From Mercenaria mercenaria (Eukaryota; Mollusca; Bivalvia; Venerida; Veneridae): DNA of 64,000 nt. The notes under the pieces were generated by a model that saw only the letters and a program-made list of their open reading frames with translations, did not search any database and had not been told where the DNA came from. Position numbers and translations under genes: made by a program. The first letter of the stretch is position 1; each line of letters starts with the position of its first letter. Where the stretch lies: the NCBI RefSeq assembly GCF_021730395.1, contig NC_069363.1, positions 47,483,001 to 47,547,000 of the forward strand, in the 5' to 3' direction. Of this stretch, positions 13,101 to 24,425 are shown one piece after another.

Positions 13101-16100
13101 ATACTAACGAAGGTAAAATATATGAAAGCTCATCCTTTCCTATAAAGATGCTGAATTGTTTAATCCATGGAGCCTGTACCTGTTTAAATAAAAAAAGAAT
13201 AATTATGCATATTTTAAATCACTGAAGTATGTATTTGTTCTCAACTATAATGTAAATCACCTATGACACGTGTTTGTCCCTAAAAGTGGAAATGGCTACA
13301 GAAAGTTACTGCTCTTTTGCTATTTTGTGCTAAAGGTGGTTGGATTTTGTGGAAGCATGAAAAGTTGATTAGAAACTTTGCGTGTTTGTGATAGGAGGAA
13401 TTTGTATTTGTTATCTTAGGCTGGTACTAAACTTGGTACAACTTAACCTACCCTGGGAAAATATAGAAATCTTTTCCGTGTCTGTCTTGAAAATCATAAT
13501 GCATTGTTATCCATGGAGCAATAACCTGAATCAAGAGTAAAATTCACTGGCGGTTTATAGTCTAAATCTAACGTTGTTCAAATACAAAAAAGAGCTTTTC
13601 GTCTGTGTCTCAATTTTATGTATTTCAGAACTGTCGCCGAGCAGTGTAAAATAGTCCATAATTTCTGCAAAACTTTCGGGTCCGTTAAGATTTAAAGAAG
13701 TATATATGTGGATATTTGCTAAATAATTGATAAGACTTTCCAAAGTTAAGGTCAACATATTCAGTATTGCATGCATGTACTGACTGGATTTTACTATAAG
13801 GAAGTTGTGTAAAAAAGAAGTAATGATCTATTAAATCCCATTTATGCTTTTATACTATATTTATTTTTCAACGTAAGGATTAACTGACAGTACTTTCAAA
13901 ACAGCAATTGAATATATTAACAAGAAATATCTTTAAAAATGATGGTCGGCGAAATGTAATAAGGAAAGAAGTTTATGAATTTTTCATCTAACATTCATCT
14001 TTCATCTAACATTTTTCAAAGTGCAAAACTAAACACCGTACTTTAACAATTTAAATGGTTCTCTTTTATTTTTTCGCAAAGGTTTCGTAGGGTTGCAATT
14101 TTGTTTCGTTTATCCTTAGACGAATAATTACAGCAGTAGTTTGATGAAAATTCATGAAGCGGTTCATGAGAAGAGGTCATTAAACGTGTTTATATTTTTA
14201 GCTAAATTGGTCCCTATTCCCATTTGTAACAAAATAGCAGGAGAACTTACGATATTGTTACACATCGAGTTTGATAAAAATCCATTACATTTTAGTGGTT
14301 AATGCGAAGGAAGGCATATCTACTTTTAGCTATAGTGGTCTCTAATAGGGCCCAAGTTCCTATTTAAATAAATTTGGAAGAGGACCTTATAATGATGCTC
14401 CAGACCAAGTATGACAAAGATCCACCAAGCTGTTCATGAGACGCTGTATAAAGGCATTTCTAATTTTACCTCTAGCAGCCCCTAAAAGGGGTCAAATGTC
14501 CCAGCTGAACAAAGTTGGCTGCGGGCCTAATAAAGATGCTACAAATCAAGTTTGATTAGAATACATGAGAAAAAATCAATTAAAGGATTTTTTGTTTATT
14601 ATTTTTATTTATTTCTAAAATAGGCCAACTGATCCCGCTTTAACAAATAGCATATTCGTTATTCATGAATCTTTGGACAATGACGTCACACCTATAAAAA
14701 AGTGAATGTCAAGCAAAACATACAATTGTAATTATTTCAATATTTCGGTTTCATAAGCAAAGTTTGACCGAGGTCATATCACATAGATAAACTGTACGCA
14801 GCGTACCTTCATTTCAGTGTAATGAGATTCAGTCATTATATAGCATATATATAATAAAACAGATTTCAACTGAGTTCAATATTTGCATACCATACTAAAG
14901 AAAAATATTCATATATAATAAATCAGTTAAATAATTTATAACAAATATATCAAAGCAAACAAGTACTCATTTTAATATGCAATCTGAATAAGTCACAAAA
15001 GCAAGAAACCTTTTCATATACAGACGACAATTGTAACAAGAAAATCTTTTAAAAAGCACTTCTCCACATAAAAGACTCTTATCACACCCTTATTCATGTG
15101 ATACGAAGACCGTATTCAGCTCTTTCTTTAATTTGATATGTGTTGGTATTTGAACAGGTTTTTATCATATTTATTAAACTTACTTATCATTATGAGATAT
15201 ATCAATATTCTTGCTAAATATACTGAGCCAAAGTTAGCTTTAAAACTGTGAACAGCGTCGTTTAGGATAAACGCTTTGTCTACATATCACTCAGCGTAGC
15301 ACAATCAACAGAGTGAAAAAAATTGACACTCTCGTCCAATCAGGCAGAGTGTTACATAAATCTTCCATTTTGATATATTATCTATAATGCGCTATCAAGT
15401 AGTTTGATTTGCAAACAGAAGTCACGTGGCATAGGTAACGAAAACGAATTCAGACGGCGTCGCCGAAAAAATAGACTTATATGAATAGGTACATCATAAC
15501 GGCATGTAGTCTTATGGACTCTTTCCTCCCTCATTTTGATACCACAACATAATGTAAATGTGTATTGTTTACCCTTATGACTTGACCCCTGACTGGCTGA
15601 ACGCTGCTGTCATTGGCCAACTGCCTCGCACCAACACCTGTACAGTTGATTATTACTGCATAATTTCCATCAGCAAGCTATAAATAATTTGTCTGTGTTT
15701 ATTTCAGGTAAACTATATATACATGCATTACGATAACATAAAAGTTGTATTGGTAAGACTAAAATTCAAGTTACATATATGTGGCAAATTCCTTTTAGTC
15801 ATACGCATTGTTGATATTATGTACAAGGAACACTTACCTAGAACGTCAAACAATATTTTGTTCAGCTTGGAAATAACTTGTATTAAACTGCCATCGAATT
15901 TGTGTCTCAATACAGCATGTATTTCACTAACGAATACAAAAGCCAGTATTGAACTCCCATCAGATTCAGCAAAATGCTCAATAAGAAATATCGTAATGGT
16001 GGCGTCTTGACGTTGCATGCACAAGAATCTTCCCCGTTTCAAACAAGTTTTCAATCTTTTTTTTTCTAAAATTGTAGTCGATTTTAGCTGATACAACACT

Positions 16101-19100
16101 AAAGATAGGTATACATTTGAGCCACGCCATGAGAAAACCAACATAGTGGCTTCGCGACCAGCATGGATCCAGACCAGCATGCGCATCCGCGCAGTCTGGT
16201 CAGGATCCATGCTGTTCGCTAACGGTTTCTCTAATTGCAATAGGCTTTGAAAGCGAACAGCATGGATCCTGACCAGACTGCGCGGATGCGCGGATGCGCA
16301 GGCTGGTCTGGATCCATGCTGGTCGCAAAGCCACTATGTTGGCCACTATGGTGATTTTCTCATGCGCGGCTCATATGTATAATACAAGGGTCATTAAAGC
16401 AGCATCTTGATTGGAAATGATGCTTTCGGTCCTAGCAGATTTTACGGATGAAAGCCTGGCAAAATCCACTCTAGCCAAATACAACATTTCAGACCAATGT
16501 GCTGTTATACTACTATATTTACCTCTTCAGATGTGTTAATGCGCTAGAAATAGGTATATAATACTATGTTTTATAATACAAGGGTTATCAAACAGTACAT
16601 TGACCTGCAATGATGCATTAAGGCATGGCAAGTTCCACTTCTGCCGAATACAACATTTCAGATCAATGTAATGTTGTAATAACCCTACTATACTTACCTC
16701 TTCAAATGTGTTTATACGCTGTTTCTTCAACCTACCACCTAGCCTCTGAACCCTGTAACAAAAGTGAAAAGTTCCATTTTTTCATGCTCCACTATCTTTT
16801 TACACTTTTTATTACGTACCATCTACAACGCCGTTATTCGAATTGTGAATTGTTTCAATTTCAGTTTTGTGGAATTCTGTGTAGCCCAATCGAAAATCAT
16901 AATTTTGTAAAGCACTAATATAAGATATACAAATGAGCCGCACCATGAGAAAACCAACATAGTGCATTTGCGACCAGCATGGATCCAAACCTGCCTGCGC
17001 ATCTGCAGTCTGGTCAAGATCCATGCTGTTCGCTTTCAAAGCCTATTGCAGTTAGAGAAACTGTTAGCGAACAGGATGGTCTGGATCCATGCTGGCCGCA
17101 AATGTATTATGTTGGTTTCCTCATGGTGCGGCTCAAACCCATTATGAAAATTAAGTAAGGTAAGTATAGAAATGTTACCTTTTCATAAGCCACTGTAAAT
17201 ACATCTGAGATTCCAACTTAACTGTAGTGTAAAAGAATCCAAATCTGAAAGAAAGCTATGTACATTTAGTGATATTAGAGAACAATGGGTAAAATTAGAA
17301 TTTCTTTTGCAATGTTTTCAATATTACTGATTTGGTTGATATAATAACCTATAGTTTTTACACTGTATTAACATGCTTGTCTAAATTTTGTCGAAACGAG
17401 GCGATTTATCATTTCAAATGAAGTGAAACACCATGCGTATAATTTCAACCTCAGTCTCAAATATAAGATTACGGACAAAACAGTTTTGCTTTAGAACAGT
17501 CAATATTTTTTCATATTTACAATGTCTTTGAGAAAATACATAGCCTTCAGTGGCAAAACTGAGTAGGAAAATGGTATGTTTGAAGTTATATGATGCCCTC
17601 ATTTCATATTTGAAAATAAGAACACAGTATCTATGTAATTTAAAGTATTTGTGTGTATAGGCAGTTGGTTTATACGCCATAATGTACAAATAACTACAGT
17701 ATAGTTTTTTACTTTTACTACCACTAAAAACTAGAAACATATGAAAGTTTATAATTCACATTTTATCAGCTGCACATCTTACCAGGTTGAATACATTTTT
17801 GAGGAATTTCTTCATCTACTGTTAATATCTAACGATGAAATAGTTTAATCTATTACAAATAATGACCAATTACTCATTAAAAGTCATAATGTGTGCAGGA
17901 AATGTTTATTAGCACATCATACTTCCATATCTTTCTAAAAACGTTTCAATAACAACCTTTTAGAATAAAATCCTTGCCGATGTAGTCATTCCATGCACAC
18001 TTTTAAAGATTTCATATCAGTGTCATAAATTTCAAATATTATAATATGGCTTAATTACGTACTTCATATCTTCATATTGCTTCATTTCATCCTGGCTGAG
18101 AACCCGGAAGTTCTTTACCTGGTCCTTCCAGAATGGCGCCTGCAATATTAATGAACATGCTGATCACATGTTAGTTTTGTTAACGTTGTGTACACAATGT
18201 AAGCAAATTTGAGATTAAGTTCCATTATATTCCTATGTATACATTCTGACTCATTGATCCGTTGCAAGTTTAGGTATGTACTATACTATTAATGGATCGC
18301 GATAATTTTATTTTAACGGTACTTGGTAAAATCCAAAAACAGGTAAAGCAGGTGTTTTATCCGATTAGTGGTGTTAATTTGTATATTGTAGTATTCTTAA
18401 CTCCAAATACGATGGATTATATCATAACAGATTAGTAGTCTAGTGGATAGTGTGCCGGACCTCTATTCTTTTTATGTTTGTATGGTGTAGGTTCGAGCCC
18501 GTCTTTTTTTAAAATTATTTTTACTTATTCATAATGTTTTTAACGATCGTAACATTGGTTTCATTTGTTTTCCTTTCTTTATTTATCTTACAATGTTAAT
18601 AGATTCAATGTATATTTTAATATGAGATCCTGTGAAAAATGTCAATAAGTACTCAGTATAAGTGCACGAGAAAATCATGATACAAATAGTTTTACTTGTA
18701 TTCCTTCTCCAAGTAAAACATGCTGGAAAAATAAAAAAAGTAGCTCGTCCTGTATTCGAACCAGCACCGTAAGCTTACAAATCATACGTGTTAACCACTG
18801 GACCGCGCGCCGCTAAATTATATCGGTTTGCGAATTTATGATATTTATCACAGAAGTGTAACCACTGATTCCCATTTCCCTTTGTTATGGGTTGATCCGT
18901 ATTAGAAATAAAGGCCCCAGTTACGCGTTTTGTTAATACTTTAGTGCATATCCATACGCATGTTGCCTTATTTCTTGAAGGTAATATTTTGAACCTGCAT
19001 TACCTCTGTGTTTGGATCTGAGCTCATCTGATATCCGGACACCATACAGGTCCCTGTGTACTTGGCACAGTCTGTATTTGCGAGCCATGACATATGTTCG

Positions 19101-20131
19101 AACGTCTTTGAACTCCATTTTCTGCAGTTATACAAAGTTCTTCACATAACCTTAACTACTGGACCATCGATATTTTTATTTCTGAACCTGAAACCACGAC
19201 GATGAAACCACGAAACCACAATGGTAAAAACGCAAAATGATATTGCATTTTCATCATCGTGCCGGTTTCGTAATTTAGACTTTCACCATATCGTATACGT
19301 AGTTTCTTGTTTTGTCATCGTTATTTCGACTTCCACCATCGCGTTTTCGACTTCATCGAACGGGGTTCAGGAATAAAAATCTCGATGATCCAAACTGATC
19401 ACCGTACTTAACTGAAAGTTTCCTCAAGTAGGTAGTGCACTTAATTAATACAGACGCTGTGATTTCATTTTGCGGGTGTAGCAATGCTCTCTGTGACGTT
19501 TTGAATACTTATTTACAATGACTCTTCATTCATTTCTTCCCCATCTCTAATTTATGCAGAGAAATTGTAAGTCATCGTCGGAGAATACATTTATTTGTAC
19601 TAAACCGGACACACAGCTTAGGTACAAAATGAATAGTGTTGGAAAAGGCATCAAATCAAAACGAAACGAAACAAAGACAACACATTTTATTTCCATAACT
19701 GAACGGCACATTGAACTTAAGAGATGCTCTTAAAAGATATATGTTTTACATCTTACAGTGGAGTAAATGCAGCTGTAATAGGTCTGCTACCGGTCTCGGT
19801 ACTGTGATAAGTAGTATTATGTGTAGCCTTCTAAGCTAGAGTGCTGAAATTTCTTCTCATTATTTTAGTTTGGCTACACGTCGGCTTACATTATCGTTCA
19901 ACCAATCTTACGACAAAAATGGAAGAATCATAAATACACGAACCTGATTTTTTCTTGTGGCGTATCACCAAGAAGATGAGGCTCCCAGAATCCTCCGGAA
20001 ACATCCGATGTTGTGCCCGGTGAAAATTTATCGGCAATTACAACAACTTCCGCTTCCGGATGAAGTTCAATTATACGTAAGGCAGATGACAACCCGATGA
20101 CACCTGCACCGACGACACAGATCTTTACCAT
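10180..20131 (-). CDS. DAO/DDO: D-amino-acid / D-aspartate oxidase (FAD flavoenzyme), complete ten-exon gene
   Basis: Exons in coding order: 20131-19944, 19121-19004, 18139-18063, 17244-17179, 16752-16698, 15677-15573, 13525-13452, 12772-12655, 11838-11743 and 10323-10180 (stop TGA). All are GT-AG with matching phases, totalling 1041 nt and 346 aa, the usual family length. Residues 6-16 form the FAD dinucleotide fold (GAGVIGLS) and DKFSPGTTSDVSGGFWEP (34-51) is the family signature. PFW-KD follows at about 104-108, then VIINCTGVGAR, VRGQVIR and YIFPG (224-228). GLRPARPSVRL carries the substrate-carboxylate Arg, and VIHNYGHGGAGVTLHWG is near the C-terminus. The last three residues, AKL, are a PTS1 peroxisomal signal. 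It oxidatively deaminates D-amino acids to 2-oxo acids, ammonia and H2O2. The short loop before YIFPG resembles DDO, while IHNYGHGG and YLQWL resemble DAO, so the substrate class is unresolved. An acceptor at 20148 suggests a spliced 5' UTR. Confidence 0.93.
10648..11058 (-). mobile_element. Truncated pearl/Helitron-like element
   Basis: On the minus strand it ends in CAGCACCCGCAAGGCGGTGC followed by TCTTGTTTG, the same tail as the element at 42781-43814. Two ~160 bp core units follow (CTTGCAAAAAGCAGGA, TCAGCTTATGATGGTGAAC in plus-strand reading). The 5' part is missing. It lies in the intron between oxidase exons 9 and 10. Confidence 0.75.
11300..11610. repeat. Palindromic TTTGCGGCAAA repeat block
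   Basis: TTTGCGGCAAA and its mirror TTTGCCGCAAA occur at least eight times in 300 bp. An inner inverted repeat runs from ACCATGCAAATTA (11451) to TAATTTGCATGGT (11531), with weaker symmetry outside. It is probably a foldback MITE in the oxidase intron 9. Frames on both strands (11172-11486, 11428-11613) are artefacts of the repeat. Confidence 0.7.
12130..12366 (-). mobile_element. tRNA-headed SINE, minus strand
   Basis: Minus-strand reading begins GGGCCTCCGTGGCCGAGTGA, then CTTCATGTGAGGA, GTTCTACCAAGGTG and a decayed tail ATATCGCCACATGGCC before an A-rich end. It is the same family as 6381-6649 and 48898-49179 but lacks an intact B box, and I could not find a flanking duplication. It is intronic in the oxidase gene. 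Confidence 0.7.
14040..14620 (+). repeat. Decayed tandem ~165-bp repeat units
   Basis: About three diverged units share GCGGTTCATGAGAAGA / CTGTTCATGAGACGC, TTTTAGCTA-A-TGGTC and ATGATGCTCCAGACCAAGT / AGATGCTACAAATCAAGT. The arrangement resembles the core of a pearl-type bivalve element without recognisable ends. It lies in the intron between oxidase exons 6 and 7. Confidence 0.55.
16118..16372. mobile_element. Palindromic MITE-like element (~255 bp)
   Basis: The ends TGAGCCACGCCATGAGAAAA and TTTTCTCATGCGCGGCTCA are inverted copies. Inside, GACCAGCATGGATCC, GGTCAGGATCCATGCTGTTC and GCTAACGGTTTCTCTAATTG mirror the second half. The whole element can fold into one long hairpin. It sits between oxidase exons 6 and 5. 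Related copies are at 1-58 and 16933-17134. Confidence 0.85.
16380..16545 (-). pseudogene. Partial duplicate of oxidase exon 5 plus flanking MITE
   Basis: The block 16380-16545 parallels 16577-16735 base for base over most of its length: AATACAAGGGT, CCAAATACAACATTTCAGAC, then TTTACCTCTTCAGATGTGTT. The last part is the minus-strand 3' end of exon 5 with its donor (coding reading ACACATCTGAAGAG|GTAAAT, against ACACATTTGAAGAG|GTAAGT in the real exon). The copy lacks the upstream exon half and acceptor, so it is a dead exon fragment. Confidence 0.6.
16577..16684. mobile_element. MITE of the AGGGTYATTGCAA family
   Basis: The inverted ends AAGGGTTATCAAACAGTACA and TGTAATGTTGTAATAACCCT bound ~108 bp. 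It is the same family as 33401-33572. It lies immediately downstream of exon 5 of the oxidase gene, and its duplicate is in 16380-16500. Confidence 0.6.
16933..17134. mobile_element. Palindromic MITE-like element (~200 bp)
   Basis: Ends TGAGCCGCACCATGAGAAAA and TTTCCTCATGGTGCGGCTCA are near-perfect inverted copies; the centre contains CATGCTGTTCGCTTTCAAAG. It is a shorter relative of 16118-16372, located in the intron between oxidase exons 5 and 4. Confidence 0.85.
18420..18520 (+). mobile_element. tRNA-derived SINE fragment
   Basis: TAGTCTAGTGGATAG resembles a tRNA A box and GGTTCGAGCCC is a perfect B box 50 bp later. No acceptor-stem pairing is visible, so this is a tRNA-derived repeat rather than a tRNA gene. 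Confidence 0.5.
18745..18815 (-). mobile_element. tRNA-derived SINE fragment, minus strand
   Basis: Minus-strand reading has GGTCCAGTGGTTAACACG (A box) and GGTTCGAATAC (B box) 40 bp apart. It faces the fragment at 18420-18520 across ~230 bp within the oxidase intron 2. Confidence 0.5.
19185..19425. repeat. Degenerate relative of the 8873-9924 foldback
   Basis: ACGATGAAACCACGAAACCAC and CATTTTCATCATCGTGCC resemble the arm units, and GGAATAAAAATC-CGATGATCCAAACTGATCACCGTA matches the terminal segment of the 8873-9924 element with several substitutions (given here in two joined parts). It lies in oxidase intron 1. Confidence 0.55.
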
Positions 20132-20147
20132 AGTTTGTTTTCTAAGA

Positions 20148-21071
20148 CTGAAATAATTGACTGGTCATTAAGAATAAATTTGTTGATATTTTGATTCAAA
20201 GTAGCATTAGACATAATTAATTCTTCTCTATTTGACAGAATAACCAGCTGATCAAAAAACTTTAACCCGCTAGTTTTTATTTTGACGAACTAGTATTGCG
20301 TTAACTTTTTGATTATGACATCTCACTAGTCATAATTGCAGTGAATATTTTGTTGGTGTTATCATTAATGTTTTCTTTACATACGGCCCAAATTTCACGA
20401 AAAACGTCAGTCAGCTGTCCGGGAATTACGCGAAACAGTATATCGTCTATGGCGTGTTAGCTGTTTCTAAAAGAATACCAAAAGATTGCAGTTATTTTCT
20501 CTCACATTACTAAATTCCTGCATATAATATAGATATTCCAAAATCCGTATCAATTAACATAATACCAACACGGTCATACACACCGATGTACCTAAAGGTA
20601 AATATTTGGCGACCTCAAAATTAATGTCTTCGCGAATACAGACAGCATCTGTTCAACAGTAAGAAAAAAAATAATTTGAATACAATAAACCTAAAGAAAA
20701 TCAATTGAACCATTCTGTCTCAGTCAGAGTATGTCTGAAAATGCTTCCAGAATGCAGCTGCAGCGATAAAGAATTTCAAAATTTTCAAGGGAGTTTTGCC
20801 CCAAGATCCCTCTATTCGCTTTGTCAAGCTACACCCCTGGTCCCTTTATGTCATTCTCGTATTACAAAAACCGATATAGTTTGATAGTTCAATTTAAAGG
20901 CGATTTTACCTTGCCACCAATCGTACTGAATAACACTACCTTAATTCATTCATTATTACAAGTACAAAAACATCGCTGACCTCGAAACCGAACTATACAT
21001 ACACTGATACATTATTCATATCCGGGATATGCTATATTAATTCTATTAAACCTAGAGAGAATTGTGCTTTG
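20148..21071. other. Oxidase 5' flank, mostly unassigned
   Basis: The region immediately upstream of the acceptor at 20148 would be the first, non-coding intron of the oxidase gene or its promoter. Around 20745-20815, GCTTCCAGAATGCAGCTGCA followed by CAAAATTTTCAAGGGAGTTT resembles a word string common in invertebrate dispersed repeats. Nothing else is recognised. Confidence 0.35.
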
Positions 21072-21087
21072 CCCCCCCCCCCCCCCC

Positions 21088-21122
<35 letters not shown>
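21072..21122. repeat. Simple repeats: poly-C then (CT)n
   Basis: A run of 21 C residues followed by A and about 14 CT dinucleotides. Confidence 0.95.
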
Positions 21123-21126
<4 letters not shown>

Positions 21127-21449
21127 AATAATCTAGATCGCGATTAATAACTCAGACATGGTTAAAGGTATCTAAAAAGGTGAAAATTATTAAATAAATA
21201 CCTCCTGTTTATCAAGAGAAAAATCCTTCAAATCAAAGTTTACAACTGATAGCCTGACACTACACGTTAGTTGTGTAAAGTAGAGAGTAACATGGTTATA
21301 AAGATATAATATACTCATATCTAGATTAAGCATGTTAACTTTTAACGAAATTACATTTCACTTCAATCAAACACGCAGCGTCAATGCGGGCGCGTATCAA
21401 GAGAGTAAACATTACGTGCGAGTTAAGGTAGTCAAGTCTCGGATCTTAC

Positions 21450-21479
21450 GGTGTTGACCAAAACTGGCTTGGAGGCCAT
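21450..21479 (-). other. Possible short first coding exon or uORF
   Basis: The minus strand reads AAAAAATGGCC, a good start context, then ten codons (MASKPVLVNT) ending at a strong donor GTAAGA at 21449. If joined to the oxidase exon beginning at 20147, the next codons would be TCT TAG. That would make it an 11-codon upstream ORF in the 5' UTR rather than an N-terminal extension. It could equally be the start of another gene or chance. Confidence 0.25.
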
Positions 21480-22536
21480 TTTTTCTTGCACTGGATTTGG
21501 AAGAGCGTATCAAAGACGTCCACCAACAGCGCGCGCTCACGAGAACATGTTTTCTCCGTTGGGGCAAATCAGGTAAAAAACCTAAGGTTTCACACAAGGT
21601 CACCGCCTTTATAGCGGTTTAAAGTAACTGATTTTTACATTCCAATATTTATACATTTACGTTTACATCTTAGGATCAATATGAATATATTTTCTTGCAT
21701 AAAAACTACTTTTTTCACTGGATCCGCCCATGTATTAACGGGAGAAAAATCGTGTGCAAACAAGGCAATTCACGTGCTGTTAATACCCGATTTTTATTTT
21801 TGAAATGCTTTCCCAGGGACGTATATGTAATTCTGCGCAGATTGACATCTGGTATCTGCGTCTTTTTTCTTTCATAAAAACCTCTTCTTGAAGCATTAAA
21901 GATGCAATCTAAACCATAGAATGTTTTACTGTATCAGTAACTAACGCCAAATGCGCTGCCGCCAACATTGTTCGTACTCGTTTCTTCCCTTGTTTACTCC
22001 CCTTTTAGAACTCTGCGTCAATTCAGATTTTATAGACCAACCGCGAATGTTAAAGAATCGCGTGTTTACCTGCACGATTCTTTGTTTTTAGGTATCATAT
22101 TTATGATTTTGGTAAGTATCAGTTAGTATGTTTTTATCTAGTTTCTCGAAGAATTTATATAAACAGCTTGGAAACTTGACACTACGTTCGTACTCATCCG
22201 TACTCCAACTGCGTGTCCGTACTCAATATAACCCGAATGTAAAGTTATTATTCTTGAAATTGTGATAGAGTACCAAATTGTGAAATGATATGAGCAATTA
22301 TCGGTAATTTTATGTTTATAATAATGTGAGATAAAAAAAACGCTTAAAAACCGCCAGGATGTGCTTTTGATAGTGTTGTTTATTTCCGGGCCCTGGATAC
22401 GGATATTTAAAACATATTTACCGTTTCCAAGAACAACTGGAATGGTAAATAAAAAATGTACCGGAATCGTCAAGTCATCACATATGAAAACAATACATAA
22501 ATCGTCGTGAAATATATTTTTATGCAAGAATAGCGA

Positions 22537-22676
22537 CAATACACGTTTTTTTTTTTTGTGTGTATTAACGTCTGCAGAAGCCCTTGTGATAAGTTTATGA
22601 CCTCGACCTTCGGTCTCGGTCACAATCAATCCCGCGGGCTTCTGCAGACGTTAATACACAAAAAACGTGTATTATC
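22537..22676. mobile_element. Palindromic MITE-like element (~140 bp)
   Basis: The left arm AATACACG-T-rich-GTGTATTAACGTCTGCAGAA and the right arm TTCTGCAGACGTTAATACAC-AAAAAACGTGTATT are inverted copies around GACCTCGACCTTCGGTCTCG. The right half also occurs at 46140-46225. The 163-codon minus-strand frame starting in it (22138-22629) has no recognisable features. Confidence 0.8.
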
Positions 22677-22699
22677 CCTACAAAAACAAAGATAATTTC

Positions 22700-23877
22700 A
22701 TAAATAATCGTTACAATGAAACAATGTCACATCACATAAGATGTAGTCTATATATTAAACTATAAATAAGTCCGTGAGATAAATCCCTGCATATTTTATC
22801 TTTAAAATCAGGTCATCTAAATCTAATTTTTAACAATGCATCATGAGCATTCATATTTTCTACCTGCTTAACGGAAATGGGGTAGCTGATTGTACATATC
22901 TGATTCGTCCTCGTACAAAACAGCTTCTACAAATTTATCTGCATCATGTACATATATATTTGTGAAACAACTCAAGGAAAAGTGTCAGTTTTCTTTAGCT
23001 TGAATAACTAATTTGCAACATTTAAAAGCGGTCCTCTTACAAGTAGATACACAGAGTTAAAGTAAAGTTTTGTGTTTACGTTTCAGTTTTTTTTTCTCTG
23101 CCATTGGAATTAAAGTACACAAGAACAAAATTAATGCTCAGAAAGAGGACATGGCCCACTTTCCTTTGAAGTATGTTTAAAGAAAAAAAGATTTAAAGAC
23201 GCAAGTTCACATTTCATCACCTCAAAGCAAGAAGTGGATAACTGCATTGAGTTAAAGAAGAACTTATTCACTTTTTGCGCTAAGTTGAAACTTGTTTAAT
23301 CAACACCATTAATTATGTTGAAAAATATCAGAGGGGAACTGAAAAATTACATATATTTGTAAATCACAATCTGTATTTGAATTCTAAAATCTTTGTATTG
23401 TATTTTACATGATAAATTGGCTTATATCCAATTTAGCTATCCTGTTTAAATAAAATCACCATTATCATCATTATCATCATCATCCTTATCCATTGATACA
23501 TTGTTTGCCAGGTGATCATTGTTTTTGTCAATGACTGGTCTGAAATGACATATATAACATTCTTTGTAAAACACTCGAGAGCGGTCTTGAAGTGTGAGTG
23601 GTTTTCTTCGATTTCAAAAACATGAAATGTGTTGAAATTTAAGGACCCTGTGTTAAAATGTTATCAAGAGTATATTTCAGATAGACTTCGACGTGATGTA
23701 CTTCCTTATCAAGCGTTCCTCAAGGATCAGTTCTTAAAACTCCTCTCTTTCCATCCTCACCTTTGTCAGTGGAGTGTGACTGGATCATAGACCCTGTATT
23801 ATGATAGTAGAGTAACCAGGCACATTGACAGATCTTCTCAAATATGATGTTTTATAAGATTCTTTCACTGGTTGTAG
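22700..23877. other. No gene recognised
   Basis: AT-rich intergenic sequence. The only distinct feature is a short ATC/ATT microsatellite at about 23457-23490. Confidence 0.4.
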
Positions 23878-24168
23878 GTGCGGATGGGAATTTCCGGTCT
23901 CGAGGGTAACTGTTTAGGCGGTTACGAGGCTCCAGCCTACCCGAAAAACGTTATTATTACTACACACATCTTCTGTACATATGTAGTTCGTTATACGTCA
24001 TTTACAGCACGAGAGTCATCTTACACCCCGGGGTGTAAGATGGAGTTTTCCAGCACCGGTGAAATCACCGGAAATCCCTGTCTGGTATGCAAGAAGAACG
24101 ATTTCTTCATGATTGTACAGGGAAACGGCTTAGTACATTTTCTTATGTTTAAAGACGAGAAGCTTTAG
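23878..24168 (+). CDS. Possible 3'-terminal exon of an unknown gene
   Basis: An acceptor (TTCACTGGTTGTAG) is followed by 96 open codons to TAG at 24168, and AATAAA signals lie about 240 bp later (about 24410-24420). The predicted peptide has six cysteines, including NPCLVCKK, and ends FLMFKDEKL. I do not recognise a family and found no matching upstream exon. A competing frame stops after 12 codons, so the assignment is tentative. Confidence 0.25.
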   Translation: MRMGISGLEGNCLGGYEAPAYPKNVIITTHIFCTYVVRYTSFTARESSYTPGCKMEFSSTGEITGNPCLVCKKNDFFMIVQGNGLVHFLMFKDEKL

Positions 24169-24409
24169 CTCCAGTTAAAAAAGCAATCGTTGCGGTTCCT
24201 GTTGTTTTGTTGGGAATCAGAAACACTTCTGAGCGCAAAAGTATTGTTTGTCATTTTAAAAGGGAAGAATTCTATAATACTTATCTCCCAATCTCATCCA
24301 TGCTGGCGGTGTTCGGTTCAAAGTATAACAAATGTGTGAATGACTGTACCTTATTTGTTTAAACTTAACCTAACCTATAAATATTTTGAAAACCTGTATG
24401 TGGTACTAA

Positions 24410-24425
24410 AATAAACAATAAATCT
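24410..24425 (+). terminator. Poly(A) signal cluster
   Basis: AAAATAAACAATAAATC carries two overlapping AATAAA-type hexamers ~240 bp after the possible terminal exon at 23878-24168. It is supportive only if that exon is real. Confidence 0.35.

Noticed and set aside
15728-16240. 170-codon minus-strand frame
   Set aside because: It runs through a palindromic MITE and oxidase intron; no family resemblance, and the oxidase exons are in other places.
22138-22629. 163-codon minus-strand frame
   Set aside because: It begins inside a palindromic element and has no recognisable domain.
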